Below the pieces are notes generated by a model that worked only from the letters and a program-made list of their open reading frames with translations, did no database searches and was not told the origin of the DNA. A stretch of DNA of 64,000 bases. Origin: Alloscardovia theropitheci. GTDB taxonomy: Bacteria; Actinomycetota; Actinomycetes; Actinomycetales; Bifidobacteriaceae. The position numbers and the translations under genes were made by a program. The stretch lies in assembly GCF_004332295.1 (NCBI RefSeq), contig NZ_RXLP01000004.1, positions 124,001 through 188,000 on the forward strand, in the 5' to 3' direction. This document shows, one piece after another, positions 8,548 to 18,790 of this stretch. How positions within the stretch are numbered: the first letter of the stretch is position 1; the number at the start of each line of letters is the position of its first letter.

Positions 8548-11232
8548 ATGGCACGCAAGCGCACTAATGCTGCAACGTACGATCCTCGAACTATTAAAGA
8601 GAATATCGTAGATACACCGCTTAACGAGGAAATGAGCAAATCCTTCCTCGAGTATGCGTACTCAGTTATCTATGCTCGCGCTCTTCCTGACGCTCGAGAT
8701 GGTATGAAGCCTGTTCAAAGGCGTATTATTTATCAGATGGGTCAGATGGGCTTGTCCCCTGACAAACCATATATGAAGTCTGCTCGAGTCGTAGGCGAAG
8801 TAATGGGTAAGCTCCATCCTCATGGTGATTCTGCGATCTATGAGGCTATGGTTCGTCTAGCGCAACCTTTTGCAATGAGACTTCCACTTGTTGATGGACA
8901 CGGAAACTTTGGATCTCTTGATGATGGTCCTGCAGCATCCCGTTACACTGAAGCGCGTCTTGCGCCATCTGCTTTTGGTATGAATGATTCTATCGGTGAG
9001 GAAACCGTTGATTTTACACCGAATTACGATAATAAGCTTGAAGAACCGACTGTACTTCCTGCTGCTTTTCCAAATCTCTTGGTCAATGGGGCATCAGGTA
9101 TTGCTGTAGGCATGGCGACGAATATGGTTACCCACAATCTGCACGAAGTTGTAGAAGGTGCTAAATATCTTATTCGTCATCCTGAAGCAAGCCTTGATGA
9201 TTTAATGCATTATATCCCTGGACCAGATTTACCTGGTGGCGGTATTATTATGGGGCGTTCAGGAATTCGTGAAGCATACGAAACAGGGCGCGGTAGCTTT
9301 ACGACTCGTTCGCAAACTCATATCGAAAATGTTACTGCTCGTAAAAAAGCAATCGTTGTCACTGAGCTACCTTATATGGTCGGCCCTGAAAAGGTTCTTG
9401 AGCGTATATCAGACGGCGTAAAATCAAAGAAATTAGATGGCATTTCTGGTGCTATTGATTTAACCGATCGTCATAATGGCACTCGCATAGTTATAGAAAT
9501 TAAAACTGGTTTTGATCCTCAAGCTGTCCTGACTCAACTGTTCAAGTACACACCTTTGCAAGATAATTTCACGATTAACAATGTAGCGCTGGTCAATGGA
9601 CGTCCTCATACGATGGGCTTAAAAGAGCTTCTCGAAGTGTGGATTGAGCATCGTCGAAATGTCATCCGTAATCGTTCGATTTATAGAAAACGTAAGGCTC
9701 AAGAACGTCTTCACCTTGTTGAAGGTCTGTTATTAGCGTTAATTGATATTGATGAAGTCATCGAAGTCATTCGATCATCCGATGATGCAGATAGTGCTAA
9801 GACCCGCTTAATGGCTGTCTTTGATCTTGATGAGGTTCAAGCTCAGTATATTCTCGATTTGCGACTGCGACGTTTGACTCGCATGAGTCGAATGGAGCTC
9901 GAATCTGAGCGTGATGATCTTAAACGTCGTATTGAAGAGCTTAACGAGATTCTTGGATCAGCTGAAATCTTGGATAACGTCGTCATTCAAACCATGGATG
10001 AGGCAGTCGCTCAATGGGCTGATCCGCGTCGTACAATTCTTCTCGATGAAAATGAAGAAGGCGGCTACGTACCAGTTGCAGCTGCAATTTCACAGGCATC
10101 TTCGTCCGCAGGCGCACCGGCCACTGTACTCGGCGTCGGTGGCGGAACATCCTCAGCTCAAACTTTGGCTGCTGTCAACGCTCAAGTCGAAGCAAGTTCT
10201 GCATTAGGATCGTTAAGAGGGCCTGCAAGCTCAGGCGTTCTTGAACTTGAAGACGTTCCATGTACAATTGTTTTAAGTTCTTCAGGTTTAATTGCTCGTA
10301 TGTCCGAAACTGCATGGGATGTTTATCAATCTCGAAGTGCTACTACCCCACGCACAACTGGGGATACGATTGCCACAATTATTAAATCTTCCACTCGTTC
10401 AACCTATGGATTAATTACATCAGCAGGTCGTTTGGTAACAGCACATACCTCAGATTTGCCTCAACTCTCAGTCTCTGAATCGCTCAATGTTTCTGGAGGA
10501 GTGCAAGCTGATGAGCTTCTCGTAGGTACACAAAGCACTGACCCAATTGACGGAGAACATACCATTAGCGTCATCGCTCTATCTGATGATGAGACAACTA
10601 CGGTCGCCATGGGAACGCGCTTAGGAGTTGTTAAACGATGGAATCGTGAATCTCCAACGACTATGGATTCGTGGTCTATCATCGATCTGAAAGATAATGA
10701 CAGCATTATTTTTGCAGCCCCTGCTCTTGACGAGGATAGGATTGTATTTGTCTCTTCTGACGCGCATTTGCTCACCTATGAAGCATCAAATGTTCGCCCG
10801 CAAGGACGCAATGCTGGAGGTATGGCTGGTATTAAGCTAAGCGAAAACAGTACTGTAGTAAGTTTCAGCGTCATCCCGGCTGGAAAACTGGCATGGGTTT
10901 ATGACGACAATGATGAGGGAATGACGAGCCAATCAGGTGCTGTTGTTCTCACTATTGCTGGTGATGCCGATGCACTCCCAGGAACAGATACCGGTTCGTG
11001 CAAGATTACTCCTCTTGAGCAATTCCCTGTAAAGGGACGCGCCACCGGAGGCGTTCGAGTTCAACGTTTCTTGCGTGGTCAAAACACGATTATTCAAGCA
11101 ACTGCAGCAGCTTGGCCAGTGTACGCAGCCAGCGATACACAACGTCCAGTTGATTTACCTGCAATTGATATGCGACGCGATGGTTCCGGTACGGAATTAA
11201 GTACTTCAGTTGAGTATTTATCTCGTGTGTAG
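8548..11232 (+). CDS. parC: DNA topoisomerase IV subunit A (ParC)
   Basis: Breaks and rejoins DNA strands for decatenation with ParE. The 894-residue protein has the type IIA winged-helix domain with the drug-site region [12 protein letters not shown] (Ser95, Glu99: residues usually seen in quinolone-susceptible enzymes), the catalytic Tyr133 in AASRYTEAR, a coiled-coil gate at about 365-475, a low-complexity Ala/Ser/Gly linker (about 515-560) and a C-terminal beta-pinwheel. Only a degenerate GyrA-box-like GRNAGGMAG is present, which favours ParC over GyrA; the partner subunit ParE is encoded at 13587-15989. AAAGGAG before the ATG. GyrA cannot be fully excluded from the sequence alone. Confidence 0.88.
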   Translation: MARKRTNAATYDPRTIKENIVDTPLNEEMSKSFLEYAYSVIYARALPDARDGMKPVQRRIIYQMGQMGLSPDKPYMKSARVVGEVMGKLHPHGDSAIYEAMVRLAQPFAMRLPLVDGHGNFGSLDDGPAASRYTEARLAPSAFGMNDSIGEETVDFTPNYDNKLEEPTVLPAAFPNLLVNGASGIAVGMATNMVTHNLHEVVEGAKYLIRHPEASLDDLMHYIPGPDLPGGGIIMGRSGIREAYETGRGSFTTRSQTHIENVTARKKAIVVTELPYMVGPEKVLERISDGVKSKKLDGISGAIDLTDRHNGTRIVIEIKTGFDPQAVLTQLFKYTPLQDNFTINNVALVNGRPHTMGLKELLEVWIEHRRNVIRNRSIYRKRKAQERLHLVEGLLLALIDIDEVIEVIRSSDDADSAKTRLMAVFDLDEVQAQYILDLRLRRLTRMSRMELESERDDLKRRIEELNEILGSAEILDNVVIQTMDEAVAQWADPRRTILLDENEEGGYVPVAAAISQASSSAGAPATVLGVGGGTSSAQTLAAVNAQVEASSALGSLRGPASSGVLELEDVPCTIVLSSSGLIARMSETAWDVYQSRSATTPRTTGDTIATIIKSSTRSTYGLITSAGRLVTAHTSDLPQLSVSESLNVSGGVQADELLVGTQSTDPIDGEHTISVIALSDDETTTVAMGTRLGVVKRWNRESPTTMDSWSIIDLKDNDSIIFAAPALDEDRIVFVSSDAHLLTYEASNVRPQGRNAGGMAGIKLSENSTVVSFSVIPAGKLAWVYDDNDEGMTSQSGAVVLTIAGDADALPGTDTGSCKITPLEQFPVKGRATGGVRVQRFLRGQNTIIQATAAAWPVYAASDTQRPVDLPAIDMRRDGSGTELSTSVEYLSRV

Positions 11233-11263
11233 TAAGTGCCTCGTATAGGTGAATCTTACGGAA

Positions 11264-11300
11264 TTGGTTGTATGAATTTCCTTCATACAACCAATTTTTT
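11264..11300 (+). terminator. Rho-independent terminator of parC
   Basis: TTGGTTGTATGAA (11264-11276) pairs perfectly with TTCATACAACCAA (11282-11294), five-base loop, followed by six T. Strong intrinsic terminator. Confidence 0.95.
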
Positions 11301-11328
11301 ATTAATACGTAGACGCTTATATTAGCAT

Positions 11329-12519
11329 TTACTTGGACTGTATTGAACGTTTTCTCTGAATATACTCATGCATTGTAATCATGAGGACAAAGAATACAAG
11401 CATGTACAGTGGCATCCATAAAGCAGAACTTGCACGGGCGATTAAACCAAATACGGGTACGACGACGAGATAACCAATATATGCGCTTGCCATTTGAACC
11501 CCAATAATTGCTTGGGATTTATCCTCGCCAAATATTGCAGGTGTCGAATGGATAATGCTTGGATAAATAGGAGCACAACCTACACCAATAAGGATCAAAC
11601 CAATCATCGTAATAAAGGTCCAAGGTGTTGGATTCACAGTGACCAGAATACCTATTCCTAAGATTAATGCTCCAAGGCGAATCATTCTCGCATCGTTTAA
11701 CTTATCGGCGATAAATCCACTCGCTAAACGCCCTCCTGTAATACCAAGGAAGAAATAACTTGCCCATGTAGCAGCATCTTCAGCAGAGATTCCGCGCGAT
11801 TGCATAGCATAGGTACTTGCCCACAAGCCGGCTGTCCCTTCCAAACCGCAATAGCACAAGAACATTATCATCACTTCTTTAGCCATCGGAAGACTAATCG
11901 TTTGAATAAGGCTCAACGGTTTGGCTGTCTCCTTATGATTAGGATCATCCTCTGTATTCGTTTCTGAATTATTTCTCTTAATCCACAGTGGGAGTGATGC
12001 GACGATGAGGAGCGAAATACCTATCTGTATAAACGATACGTAACGATAGCCTAATTGCCACTGGTGCTGATGTACTAGTGCATACGCCATGATATTTGGA
12101 CTAATAACTGTTCCCACGCCCCACATTGCATGGAGCCAACTCATATGTCGACTACTGTAATGAAGTGCCACATAGTTATTCAGTGCCGCGTCGATTGCTC
12201 CTGCTCCTAAACCATATGGGATTGCCCATAGTGCGAGCACCCAAAATGATGGTGAGAAAGAAAAGCCAAGTAAGGCTACTGCGGTCATAGCGACAGATAT
12301 CGCAGTTACTTTACCCGCACCGAGTTTGAATGTAATTCGATCACTGAGCAGTGACGAAACAATTGTTCCGGCTGTAATAATGAATTGTACGATACCTGCA
12401 TACGATACGGGAACATTAAATTGAGGGTACATGGTCGGCCATGCAGATCCCATGAGAGAGTCTGGAAGTCCTAGCGAGATAAAGGCTAAGTAAATGACAG
12501 CCAAAAGCAAATTTGCCAT
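11329..12519 (-). CDS. Major facilitator superfamily transporter
   Basis: A 396-residue inner-membrane protein with about twelve hydrophobic helices and a charged central loop (about residues 187-210, ending KRNNSETNTEDDPNHKETAK), typical MFS topology. The N-terminal half has the GLPDSLMGSAWP start and an SDRITFKLGAGK loop that corresponds to the MFS motif A region between helices 2 and 3; the second half repeats it (ADKLNDARMIRLG). The overall look (GLPD start, GAIDAALNNYVA) is that of sugar or fosmidomycin-like MFS carriers, but the substrate cannot be read. AGAGGAAA precedes the ATG. It lies in an accessory-looking stretch between parC and parE. Confidence 0.85.
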   Translation of the reverse strand: MANLLLAVIYLAFISLGLPDSLMGSAWPTMYPQFNVPVSYAGIVQFIITAGTIVSSLLSDRITFKLGAGKVTAISVAMTAVALLGFSFSPSFWVLALWAIPYGLGAGAIDAALNNYVALHYSSRHMSWLHAMWGVGTVISPNIMAYALVHQHQWQLGYRYVSFIQIGISLLIVASLPLWIKRNNSETNTEDDPNHKETAKPLSLIQTISLPMAKEVMIMFLCYCGLEGTAGLWASTYAMQSRGISAEDAATWASYFFLGITGGRLASGFIADKLNDARMIRLGALILGIGILVTVNPTPWTFITMIGLILIGVGCAPIYPSIIHSTPAIFGEDKSQAIIGVQMASAYIGYLVVVPVFGLIARASSALWMPLYMLVFFVLMITMHEYIQRKRSIQSK

Positions 12520-12708
12520 AGTATTTTCCTCTTAATTTCATCCGATATTATGTATTGTTCATACACCAACCCGATATTGTCGTTCCGCGATATTTTATTC
12601 TAATGCTAGGTAGGACACCAAGACGAACTGCTTTCGTTTCTGTAATTAAGTTATTGTAATCGTTAAATTCAATACCCCAAGAAGCCTCTTCTTTCCTCAT
12701 TGAATTAT

Positions 12709-12738
12709 TTGACAAGTCATATTACAATTTCCTATATC
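12709..12738 (+). promoter_or_regulatory. Candidate promoter for the secreted-peptide locus
   Basis: A consensus TTGACA (12709-12714) is followed, after 18 bases, by TATATC (12733-12738). It lies 57 bases before the ATG at 12795 on the same strand, in an otherwise gene-free stretch. Confidence 0.5.
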
Positions 12739-12794
12739 TCAGCTTGTATTACAAAGTATCGAGAAGCCATAAACATAGACGTTTAAGAAGCACA

Positions 12795-13145
12795 ATGAAA
12801 TCAAAAATATCACGGTTATTAGGAATAACCTTTATGTTACTCGGAATTCTTATTCCCGTTCAAGCAAATGCGTTGCCTTCTTCTGATATCAAAAACTCGC
12901 AGATATCTTTTTTCTGAATATCAATATGTTGCTAATCATCTCTCAGCGCATGAGTTCTATCAATTAGTTACTGCTTTTGAAACAAGCTCACGCGCTAAGG
13001 ATTCCAGAATTCATACCGAAGACCGTAGTGCAGGTAAACGGCGATTAAGGCTGCTCTCAAATATGCGTTAAAGAATAAAAGAGCTATCATCAAATCTGCT
13101 GAACAGTGGATTGGAAAGGCTATTGAATGGGCTTCTCCGTTCTAG
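12795..13145 (+). pseudogene. Frameshifted gene for a small secreted cationic protein
   Basis: From ATG 12795 a clear signal peptide is read (KSK start, hydrophobic core LLGITFMLLGILIPV, cleavage-like QANA), then frame 0 stops at TGA 12915-12917, just after a run of six T (12908-12913). Removing one T continues in frame 1 (SEYQYVANHLSAHEFYQLV...) to about 13035; adding one base in the A run at 13036-13038 returns to frame 0, which reads TAIKAALKYALKNKR... to TAG 13143-13145. The composite would be about 116 residues with a Lys/Ala-rich amphipathic tail (KYALKNKRAIIKSAEQWIG). It looks like a decayed or slippage-controlled exported toxin/bacteriocin-type protein, but no family was recognised. 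Confidence 0.6.
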
Positions 13146-13159
13146 AGAGAGATTGTTAA

Positions 13160-13507
13160 ATGACCGGAATGTATGATGATCGTTTCTACGAAGAGCTTCG
13201 CACGGGGATTTCATGGTTATCAGAAGCTATCGCTTTCTTGAGTGAAGCGAACGGTGTTGAATCGTATGAAATCTGTTTGCTAAAAAATAAAGTTGAGCCA
13301 GAAGAAGCGAAAGCGATTGAAAATGCGTTCTTCTTAAATGCACGTAATGCGAATTCTCTCGTCGACGCTGAGATAGAAAGAATCGTTATAGACACGTTCA
13401 CGAAAGAAAATCCTCGCTTTTCATGGCGTATGTCCCGCGATGTACTCATGGAATTATGGACATATCAAGTACAGCGCTATGATGCATTGAAATCTAGCAA
13501 AGATTAG
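13160..13507 (+). CDS. Hypothetical small cytoplasmic protein, possible partner of the upstream secreted peptide
   Basis: A 115-residue soluble, acidic, mostly helical protein with no signal peptide or membrane helix. GAGAGAG lies about eight bases before the ATG. It begins 14 bases after the stop of the broken secreted-peptide gene on the same strand, so the two look like one transcription unit. Small hydrophilic ORFs in this position are often immunity proteins for secreted bacteriocins; that role is inference from position and size only. Continuous coding, unlike its upstream neighbour. Confidence 0.65.
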   Translation: MTGMYDDRFYEELRTGISWLSEAIAFLSEANGVESYEICLLKNKVEPEEAKAIENAFFLNARNANSLVDAEIERIVIDTFTKENPRFSWRMSRDVLMELWTYQVQRYDALKSSKD

Positions 13508-13516
13508 TTCACAACG

Positions 13517-13560
13517 ATAAAAGTGCGGTAGAGGCTGATCTAACATCCACCCTCTACCGC
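13517..13560 (-). terminator. Terminator of parE (possibly bidirectional)
   Basis: GCGGTAGAGG (13525-13534) pairs with CCTCTACCGC (13551-13560). On the minus strand the stem is followed by ACTTTTATC, giving a T run for parE; the plus side has no T run. Confidence 0.75.
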
Positions 13561-13586
13561 ATAATGACATAGGTATACGTTTTCAG

Positions 13587-15989
13587 CTACGCGTCAATCT
13601 TTGTACGGTCAAAATCGTCAGCATTCTCAATGATAAATTGCTTTCGAGGTGGTACCTCATCACCCATTAATAAGCTGAAAATTTCTGACGCCTGCGCAGC
13701 ATCTTCGAGACGAATACGACGTAGCATTCGTGTGCGAGGATCCATAGTTGTGTCTGCAAGCTGATCTGCATCCATTTCGCCAAGACCCTTATATCGTTGA
13801 ATATCTTCGTTATACGCAATTCCCTGCTCTCTCAGCTTTGCAAGGCGGATACCAAGCTCTTCCTCAGAATACGTATAGATATATTCGCCCTTATGTTTTC
13901 CTGCTAACGCAATTCTATGCAGTGGAGGCACAGCAGCATAGACATGTCCTTCAGTTATCAGTGGACGCATATAACGATAAAAAAGTGTAAGCAGCAACGT
14001 ACGAATATGAGCACCATCGACATCAGCATCAGTCATCATGACGACCTTGTTGTATCGGGATTGCTTCACATCGAATGTTGATCCAGAACCAGCACCCACT
14101 ACCTGGATAATGGATGAACACTCTTTATTCGCTAAGATTTGAGCAGTTGATGCTTTTTGTACGTTAAGAATTTTACCGCGGATAGGAAGAAGTGCTTGGA
14201 ACATCGAATTTCGAGCGGCCTTAGCTGTACCTAAAGCCGAGTCACCCTCAACGATAAAGAGCTCAGCGATGTCATCATTGCCCGGTTGACAATCTGATAG
14301 CTTTGCTGGCATAGAAGCTGATTCCAAAGCATTCTTACGTCGAGTAACTTCCTTAGTTTTACGTGCCTGAATACGTGCATGCATTTCGCCGACAATTTTT
14401 TCAAGCACACGCATGGATTGTTCTTTAAATCCACGCTTTGATCCAGAAATCATTTCACCGAACTGCTGGTCACTCATCTTCGTGACGATTGGCTTAACCG
14501 GAGCCGTCCCCAATACATCCTTGGTCTGACCTTGGAATTGTGGCTCTGCAATGCGTACAGTTACGACAGCTACCAGACCAGACATTACGTCATCGCGCTC
14601 GACCTTTGTATTAGAATCTTTAGCACTAATCTTGAGCTTTCGAGCATTTGCTTCGACGTTTTTACGCACCTGTTTGGTAATAGAATTCAAGAAGCCATCA
14701 ACATGCATTCCACCACCGGGTGTTTCTACAACGTTCACAAAGCTACGAACAATGGTTTCATAATCATTAACCCAGCGCAACGCAATATCTACATCACAGG
14801 TACGCTCAATCATTTGAGCATGAAGATCCCCATTGGCTCCTACAACTTGAGTCTCTTCCTCGTAGGTATCTTGACCTGTAATATGCCAAATATCACTTAT
14901 GTCCTCACCACGAGACAAGAAATCAACATAGTCAACGATTCCACCTTCGTGATGGAATACTTGAACTCGCGGATGAATATTTTTCTTAGCTTGTCGCAAC
15001 GCAGTTTCGCGAGCTGCCTCTTGTGCTGCTGAACTTTCTATATCAAAATCTTCGTCTGCCTCAGTATCCTCAGCTTCGTCGATTTCAATTTCTTCTAGTT
15101 CAGATTCATCATGTACTGCTGTCGACTTTTCGCCATCATCGGCATATGCACTATCCTCAGCAGTGTCCGAAGCCTCAGAATCGGCTATATTTACTGCAAG
15201 TGTATCTGTATCCGATGTAATCGAATCTTCTTCAACAACAATGCTGCGCTCACCGTCTGAATCTGGTACAGCCTCATCGATAACGCTAATCTTCAGCCCT
15301 GGAACCAAGAAAGATGTCTGGCGAACGCGGTCTACTAATTGTTGATAATCAAATTTTGCGGTCGAATTAAAAATCTCATGATCGAGCCAGTAACGAATGC
15401 GCGTTCCTGTATGCTTATCGGCATACTTTCCGACAATGCGCAACTCAGTTGCTTTTCGTTTAGCTGTAGCTTTAAAAGGCGACTGTGGTGAAGGAGCGCT
15501 AGGATCTGCATCTGTATAAATTCCAGGGTGCCCCTGATGAAATTCCATACGATATGTATTTCCATCACGATCAACTTCAACATCTAAACGCTCGCTTAAC
15601 GCATTTACCACTGAAGAGCCAACACCGTGAAGACCACCTACAGCGTTATAAGATGAGTTGCCAAATTTAGCGCCGGCGTGAAGCTTAGTAAGAACAACCT
15701 CAACACCTGACAATCCCGTCTTGGATTCCTTATCAATAGGAATACCACGGCCATTATCCTCAACGGTAATAGAGCCATCCGTATGCAAAGTAACGGTTAT
15801 CTCAGTGCAAGCACCCGCAAGAGCTTCATCCACTGAGTTATCAATAATTTCCCATAAACAATGCATAAGACCTTGGCTATCGGTGGTTCCGATATACATG
15901 CCTGGTCGTTTGCGAACAGCGTCAAGACCTTCCAATACGGAAAGACTATCTGCGTTGTACTCCTCTTTTGCTGTTTTTTTAGCAGCCAT
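13587..15989 (-). CDS. parE: DNA topoisomerase IV subunit B (ParE) with an acidic insertion
   Basis: ATPase subunit of the type IIA topoisomerase that pairs with ParC. GHKL ATPase motifs: IIDNSVDEALAG (48-59), VEDNGRGIPID (76-86), GGLHGVGSSVVNAL (118-131). TOPRIM motifs are IVEGDSALGTAK and MTDADVDGAH, and the C-terminal RYKGLGEM is present. At 800 residues it is longer than the usual 650-700 because of an insertion at about 241-338 in the transducer domain. About 29 of residues 251-320 are Asp or Glu. The TOPRIM and ATPase cores are intact. AGAGGC precedes the ATG. GyrB is the alternative, but no gyrA lies next to it. Confidence 0.9.
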   Translation of the reverse strand: MAAKKTAKEEYNADSLSVLEGLDAVRKRPGMYIGTTDSQGLMHCLWEIIDNSVDEALAGACTEITVTLHTDGSITVEDNGRGIPIDKESKTGLSGVEVVLTKLHAGAKFGNSSYNAVGGLHGVGSSVVNALSERLDVEVDRDGNTYRMEFHQGHPGIYTDADPSAPSPQSPFKATAKRKATELRIVGKYADKHTGTRIRYWLDHEIFNSTAKFDYQQLVDRVRQTSFLVPGLKISVIDEAVPDSDGERSIVVEEDSITSDTDTLAVNIADSEASDTAEDSAYADDGEKSTAVHDESELEEIEIDEAEDTEADEDFDIESSAAQEAARETALRQAKKNIHPRVQVFHHEGGIVDYVDFLSRGEDISDIWHITGQDTYEEETQVVGANGDLHAQMIERTCDVDIALRWVNDYETIVRSFVNVVETPGGGMHVDGFLNSITKQVRKNVEANARKLKISAKDSNTKVERDDVMSGLVAVVTVRIAEPQFQGQTKDVLGTAPVKPIVTKMSDQQFGEMISGSKRGFKEQSMRVLEKIVGEMHARIQARKTKEVTRRKNALESASMPAKLSDCQPGNDDIAELFIVEGDSALGTAKAARNSMFQALLPIRGKILNVQKASTAQILANKECSSIIQVVGAGSGSTFDVKQSRYNKVVMMTDADVDGAHIRTLLLTLFYRYMRPLITEGHVYAAVPPLHRIALAGKHKGEYIYTYSEEELGIRLAKLREQGIAYNEDIQRYKGLGEMDADQLADTTMDPRTRMLRRIRLEDAAQASEIFSLLMGDEVPPRKQFIIENADDFDRTKIDA

Positions 15990-16016
15990 TAACTATGCCT
16001 CTTAGCCATAAACGTG

Positions 16017-16057
16017 TGGATGATATTGCGACTTTTCACTGTGTGCAATATCATCCA
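16017..16057 (-). terminator. Hairpin after the sigma factor gene
   Basis: TGGATGATATTGC (16017-16029) pairs perfectly with GCAATATCATCCA (16045-16057), loop of 15. It lies between the end of the sigma gene and the start of parE, both on the minus strand. There is no T run, so termination efficiency is uncertain. Confidence 0.6.
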
Positions 16058-16122
16058 TGATGTTGGTATAAATTACTCTTCGTATTACGCCTCACGTATT
16101 ACGAATTAGCACGAGTAACTAT

Positions 16123-17775
16123 TTACTCTTGCTCCAAGAAGTCACGGAGAGTCTGTGAACGTGATGGATGACGTAGCTTCGCCATAGTTTTTGATTCAAT
16201 CTGACGAATACGCTCACGAGTAACTCCATAAACATGACCGATGTCGTCCAATGTCTTTGGTTGTCCATCTTCCAGACCGTAACGCATCTTGATAACGCCA
16301 GCTTCACGCGGGCTGAGCGTTTCAAGAACTTGACGGAACTGCTCCTGCAATAGGGAGAAAGCCACTGATTCTGATGGAGCAATCGCGTCGGAATCTTCAA
16401 TCAAATCTCCGAATTCCGAATCTCCATCTTCGCCCAATGGTGTATGCAAGGAAATAGGTTCACGGCCATACTTTTGTACTTCTTGAACCTTTTCAACAGG
16501 CATATCTAATTCACGTGCGAGCTCATCAAGAGTTGGTTCACGTCCCAAATCTTGAAGCATCTGACGTTGAACACGAGAAAGCTTATTAATGACTTCAACC
16601 ATATGGACCGGTACGCGAATTGTACGCGCTTGATCCGCCATAGCACGTGTAATAGCCTGGCGAATCCACCATGTTGCATACGTAGAGAACTTAAAGCCCT
16701 TCTTCCAGTCGAACTTCTCCACCGCTCGAATAAGTCCGAGGTTTCCTTCCTGAATCAGATCTAGGAAAAGCATTCCACGACCGGTATATCGTTTTGCAAG
16801 AGAAACAACTAAGCGAAGGTTTGCTTCAAGCAAGTGATCTTTTGCTTTCTTACCATCACTTGCTGCCCATTTAAGCTCACGCTTTTGCTTAAAAGTCATT
16901 TCCTCGATGTTTTCAGTATCGATAATATGCTGAGCATAGAGACCTGCTTCAATTCGTTCAGACAAATCTACTTCTTGATCTGCAGTCAACAAATTAACGC
17001 GACCGATTTGCTTAAGATAATCCTTTACTGGATCAGCAGTTGCACCTGTAGCGATAACACGACGTTTAGGATTGCCGGAAGGTGTGAGATTTTCATCATC
17101 TTCCTTAGACTCGTTCAGGATGAATGCACCTTCTTCTTTTGGCTCTTCAACCTGTTCTTCGTCCTCGCCGTCATCATCATTTTCAGGCTCTGGATCGTCC
17201 ATGCGCTCTTCACCCAAATCATCGTCGTCATCTACAATTGGGTCTCCATTTTCATCCAATTCAATGGAATCATCAAGCTCAGGATCCTTATCCACATCCT
17301 GATCATTTAAATCATCTACATCAATGTCTTCATCATTTGGGTCAGTTGATTCTGTCTCATCTTCCAGAAGGTTATCATCAGTAAGTGGCTGATTCTTATC
17401 AATTTTGGTCTCAGCCTTCTTACTGGTCGCCTTCTTCGATGTCCTCTTGCGAGTTGTCCTCTTAGACTGCTCCTGCTCGATAACTTCAACAGATACTTCT
17501 ACGGATTCAACGATAACCGACTCATTACTTTGCACAGACGATTCATCCTGTGTACTCTTCTTCGTAGAACCCTTCCTAGCTGTGGTCTTAGCGGATGTAC
17601 TCTTAGCTCTCTTCGCTCCTTTAGCAGCCGAGCTCTTAGTTGTAGATTTAGACGAAGTCTTCTTGGCAGATGTTGTAGTTTTCTTTGCGGTAGCCTTCTT
17701 CTGTGGTGTTGCCGAAATAGCTTCTTCCTGCTCAGATACATTCACTGGTGCAGTGTCTTTCGCTGTGGCCAACAT
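16123..17775 (-). CDS. sigA: Principal RNA polymerase sigma factor (SigA/HrdB type)
   Basis: Directs RNA polymerase to housekeeping promoters. The 550-residue protein starts with a Lys/Ala/Ser/Thr-rich segment (about 20-125), followed by an Asp/Glu-rich stretch (about 130-225), as in actinobacterial HrdB. Region 1.2 begins at [14 protein letters not shown]. Region 2 contains [34 protein letters not shown] and [17 protein letters not shown], the core-binding and -10-recognition signature. Region 3 has [13 protein letters not shown], and region 4 ends in [20 protein letters not shown], the -35-recognition helix-turn-helix. AGGAGG precedes the ATG. Confidence 0.96.
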   Translation of the reverse strand: MLATAKDTAPVNVSEQEEAISATPQKKATAKKTTTSAKKTSSKSTTKSSAAKGAKRAKSTSAKTTARKGSTKKSTQDESSVQSNESVIVESVEVSVEVIEQEQSKRTTRKRTSKKATSKKAETKIDKNQPLTDDNLLEDETESTDPNDEDIDVDDLNDQDVDKDPELDDSIELDENGDPIVDDDDDLGEERMDDPEPENDDDGEDEEQVEEPKEEGAFILNESKEDDENLTPSGNPKRRVIATGATADPVKDYLKQIGRVNLLTADQEVDLSERIEAGLYAQHIIDTENIEEMTFKQKRELKWAASDGKKAKDHLLEANLRLVVSLAKRYTGRGMLFLDLIQEGNLGLIRAVEKFDWKKGFKFSTYATWWIRQAITRAMADQARTIRVPVHMVEVINKLSRVQRQMLQDLGREPTLDELARELDMPVEKVQEVQKYGREPISLHTPLGEDGDSEFGDLIEDSDAIAPSESVAFSLLQEQFRQVLETLSPREAGVIKMRYGLEDGQPKTLDDIGHVYGVTRERIRQIESKTMAKLRHPSRSQTLRDFLEQE

Positions 17776-17997
17776 GTCCTCCTTGTGCTTTTACGCATTC
17801 ATAACCGTAAAAGGGCGCACTTATGGCAAGTGCAAGTGTTTCTACTATGAAAGACAACCATAAAAGCCAGACAATTATTCCCTTTACGCAACACAATTAT
17901 TGCTATAAGATTAATAGTTCGAGCTTCTGCTACGGCATTCACTGTACCTGTTATCTTGCTGTCGTCTTAATATTTGCTTTCCATTGTCGACAAGCTT

Positions 17998-18738
17998 TCA
18001 GGAGGATTTTTCGTCAGATGCTTTATCGCTGGTAGTTACAGTTTTCCTTAGTCTCTCACGACACCATGCTGGGTAAATATCATGTTCTAACGCACTAAAT
18101 ATGATGCGCGATAGCGGATATTTATCATCTATCGATAATGCTTCCATATTAACTTTCCAGGCTTCATTTATTCTCCCTAGCCACCAGAGCCAATACGCTT
18201 TCATTGAAAGCAGTCCTGCACTAAAACTTTGAGGTGTTATCTTCTCAAGGTCTGAAATAATATGTATAGCGCACATCACGCGCTCTATGTCTGGACGAAC
18301 AGAATTATCTTCAAAAACCTCTAGAAGTGTCATTCGTACTAATTCACTGCTATTTCGAGTCATAGGTTCCGTGATAAGAGTTATGAGGCTTTCCATCGGG
18401 ATCTCTCGCATCGCGGATAAAATCAATGCATCTCGCAACGATAGATGCGTATTAAGGCCGACAAGCAACTGATATAACTGATCATGCGTCCATCGAATAT
18501 GATTGTCATAATTATTTAGCGCCTCGTTCCATACGACACACACTTGTGAGAACCAGACATCAAATATTAATGAGAGATCCCTCTTGTGCGCGTTGCGCTC
18601 ATCTTTATACCTTGTTTGAAATTGAACGAGCTCATTCTCATCAATATCAACAGCTAATTTTGTATCATTCGTTTTTATATCGTTATTCATACTCCCATTG
18701 TGCGTTGCACAAATTCGATCAACAATTTCTACAAGCAA
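17998..18738 (-). CDS. DUF4192 family protein
   Basis: A soluble protein of up to 246 residues. The C-terminal region (SFSAGLLSMKAYWLWWLGR, then AWKVNMEALSIDDKYPLSR) matches the TPR-like end of the actinobacterial DUF4192 family, of unknown function. The open frame begins at TTG 18738, but that would overlap the region upstream of the divergent polyprenyl synthetase; the ATG at 18690 (230 residues) is an alternative, although GGGAG there is only one base away from it. No signal peptide. Expressed divergently from the isoprenoid gene and downstream of the sigma factor promoter region. Confidence 0.75.
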   Translation of the reverse strand: MLVEIVDRICATHNGSMNNDIKTNDTKLAVDIDENELVQFQTRYKDERNAHKRDLSLIFDVWFSQVCVVWNEALNNYDNHIRWTHDQLYQLLVGLNTHLSLRDALILSAMREIPMESLITLITEPMTRNSSELVRMTLLEVFEDNSVRPDIERVMCAIHIISDLEKITPQSFSAGLLSMKAYWLWWLGRINEAWKVNMEALSIDDKYPLSRIIFSALEHDIYPAWCRERLRKTVTTSDKASDEKSS

Positions 18739-18790
18739 TGTGAACGGATGTGGAAAACCCTATTTATACCTCGTCATTTACACTGGAATA

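Noticed and set aside
12868-13071. 67-codon ORF as an independent gene
   Set aside because: It is the frame-1 middle part of the frameshifted secreted-peptide gene; its ATG has no ribosome site.
14532-15032. 166-codon plus-strand ORF under parE
   Set aside because: Antisense shadow of parE with no coding features of its own.
16834-17310. 158-codon plus-strand ORF opposite the sigma factor gene
   Set aside because: Cys/Phe/Ile-rich antisense of the sigma factor acidic and region-1 codons; not a plausible protein.
17405-17863. 152-codon plus-strand ORF opposite the sigma factor N-terminus
   Set aside because: Low-complexity reflection of the Lys/Ala/Ser-rich sigma factor extension.
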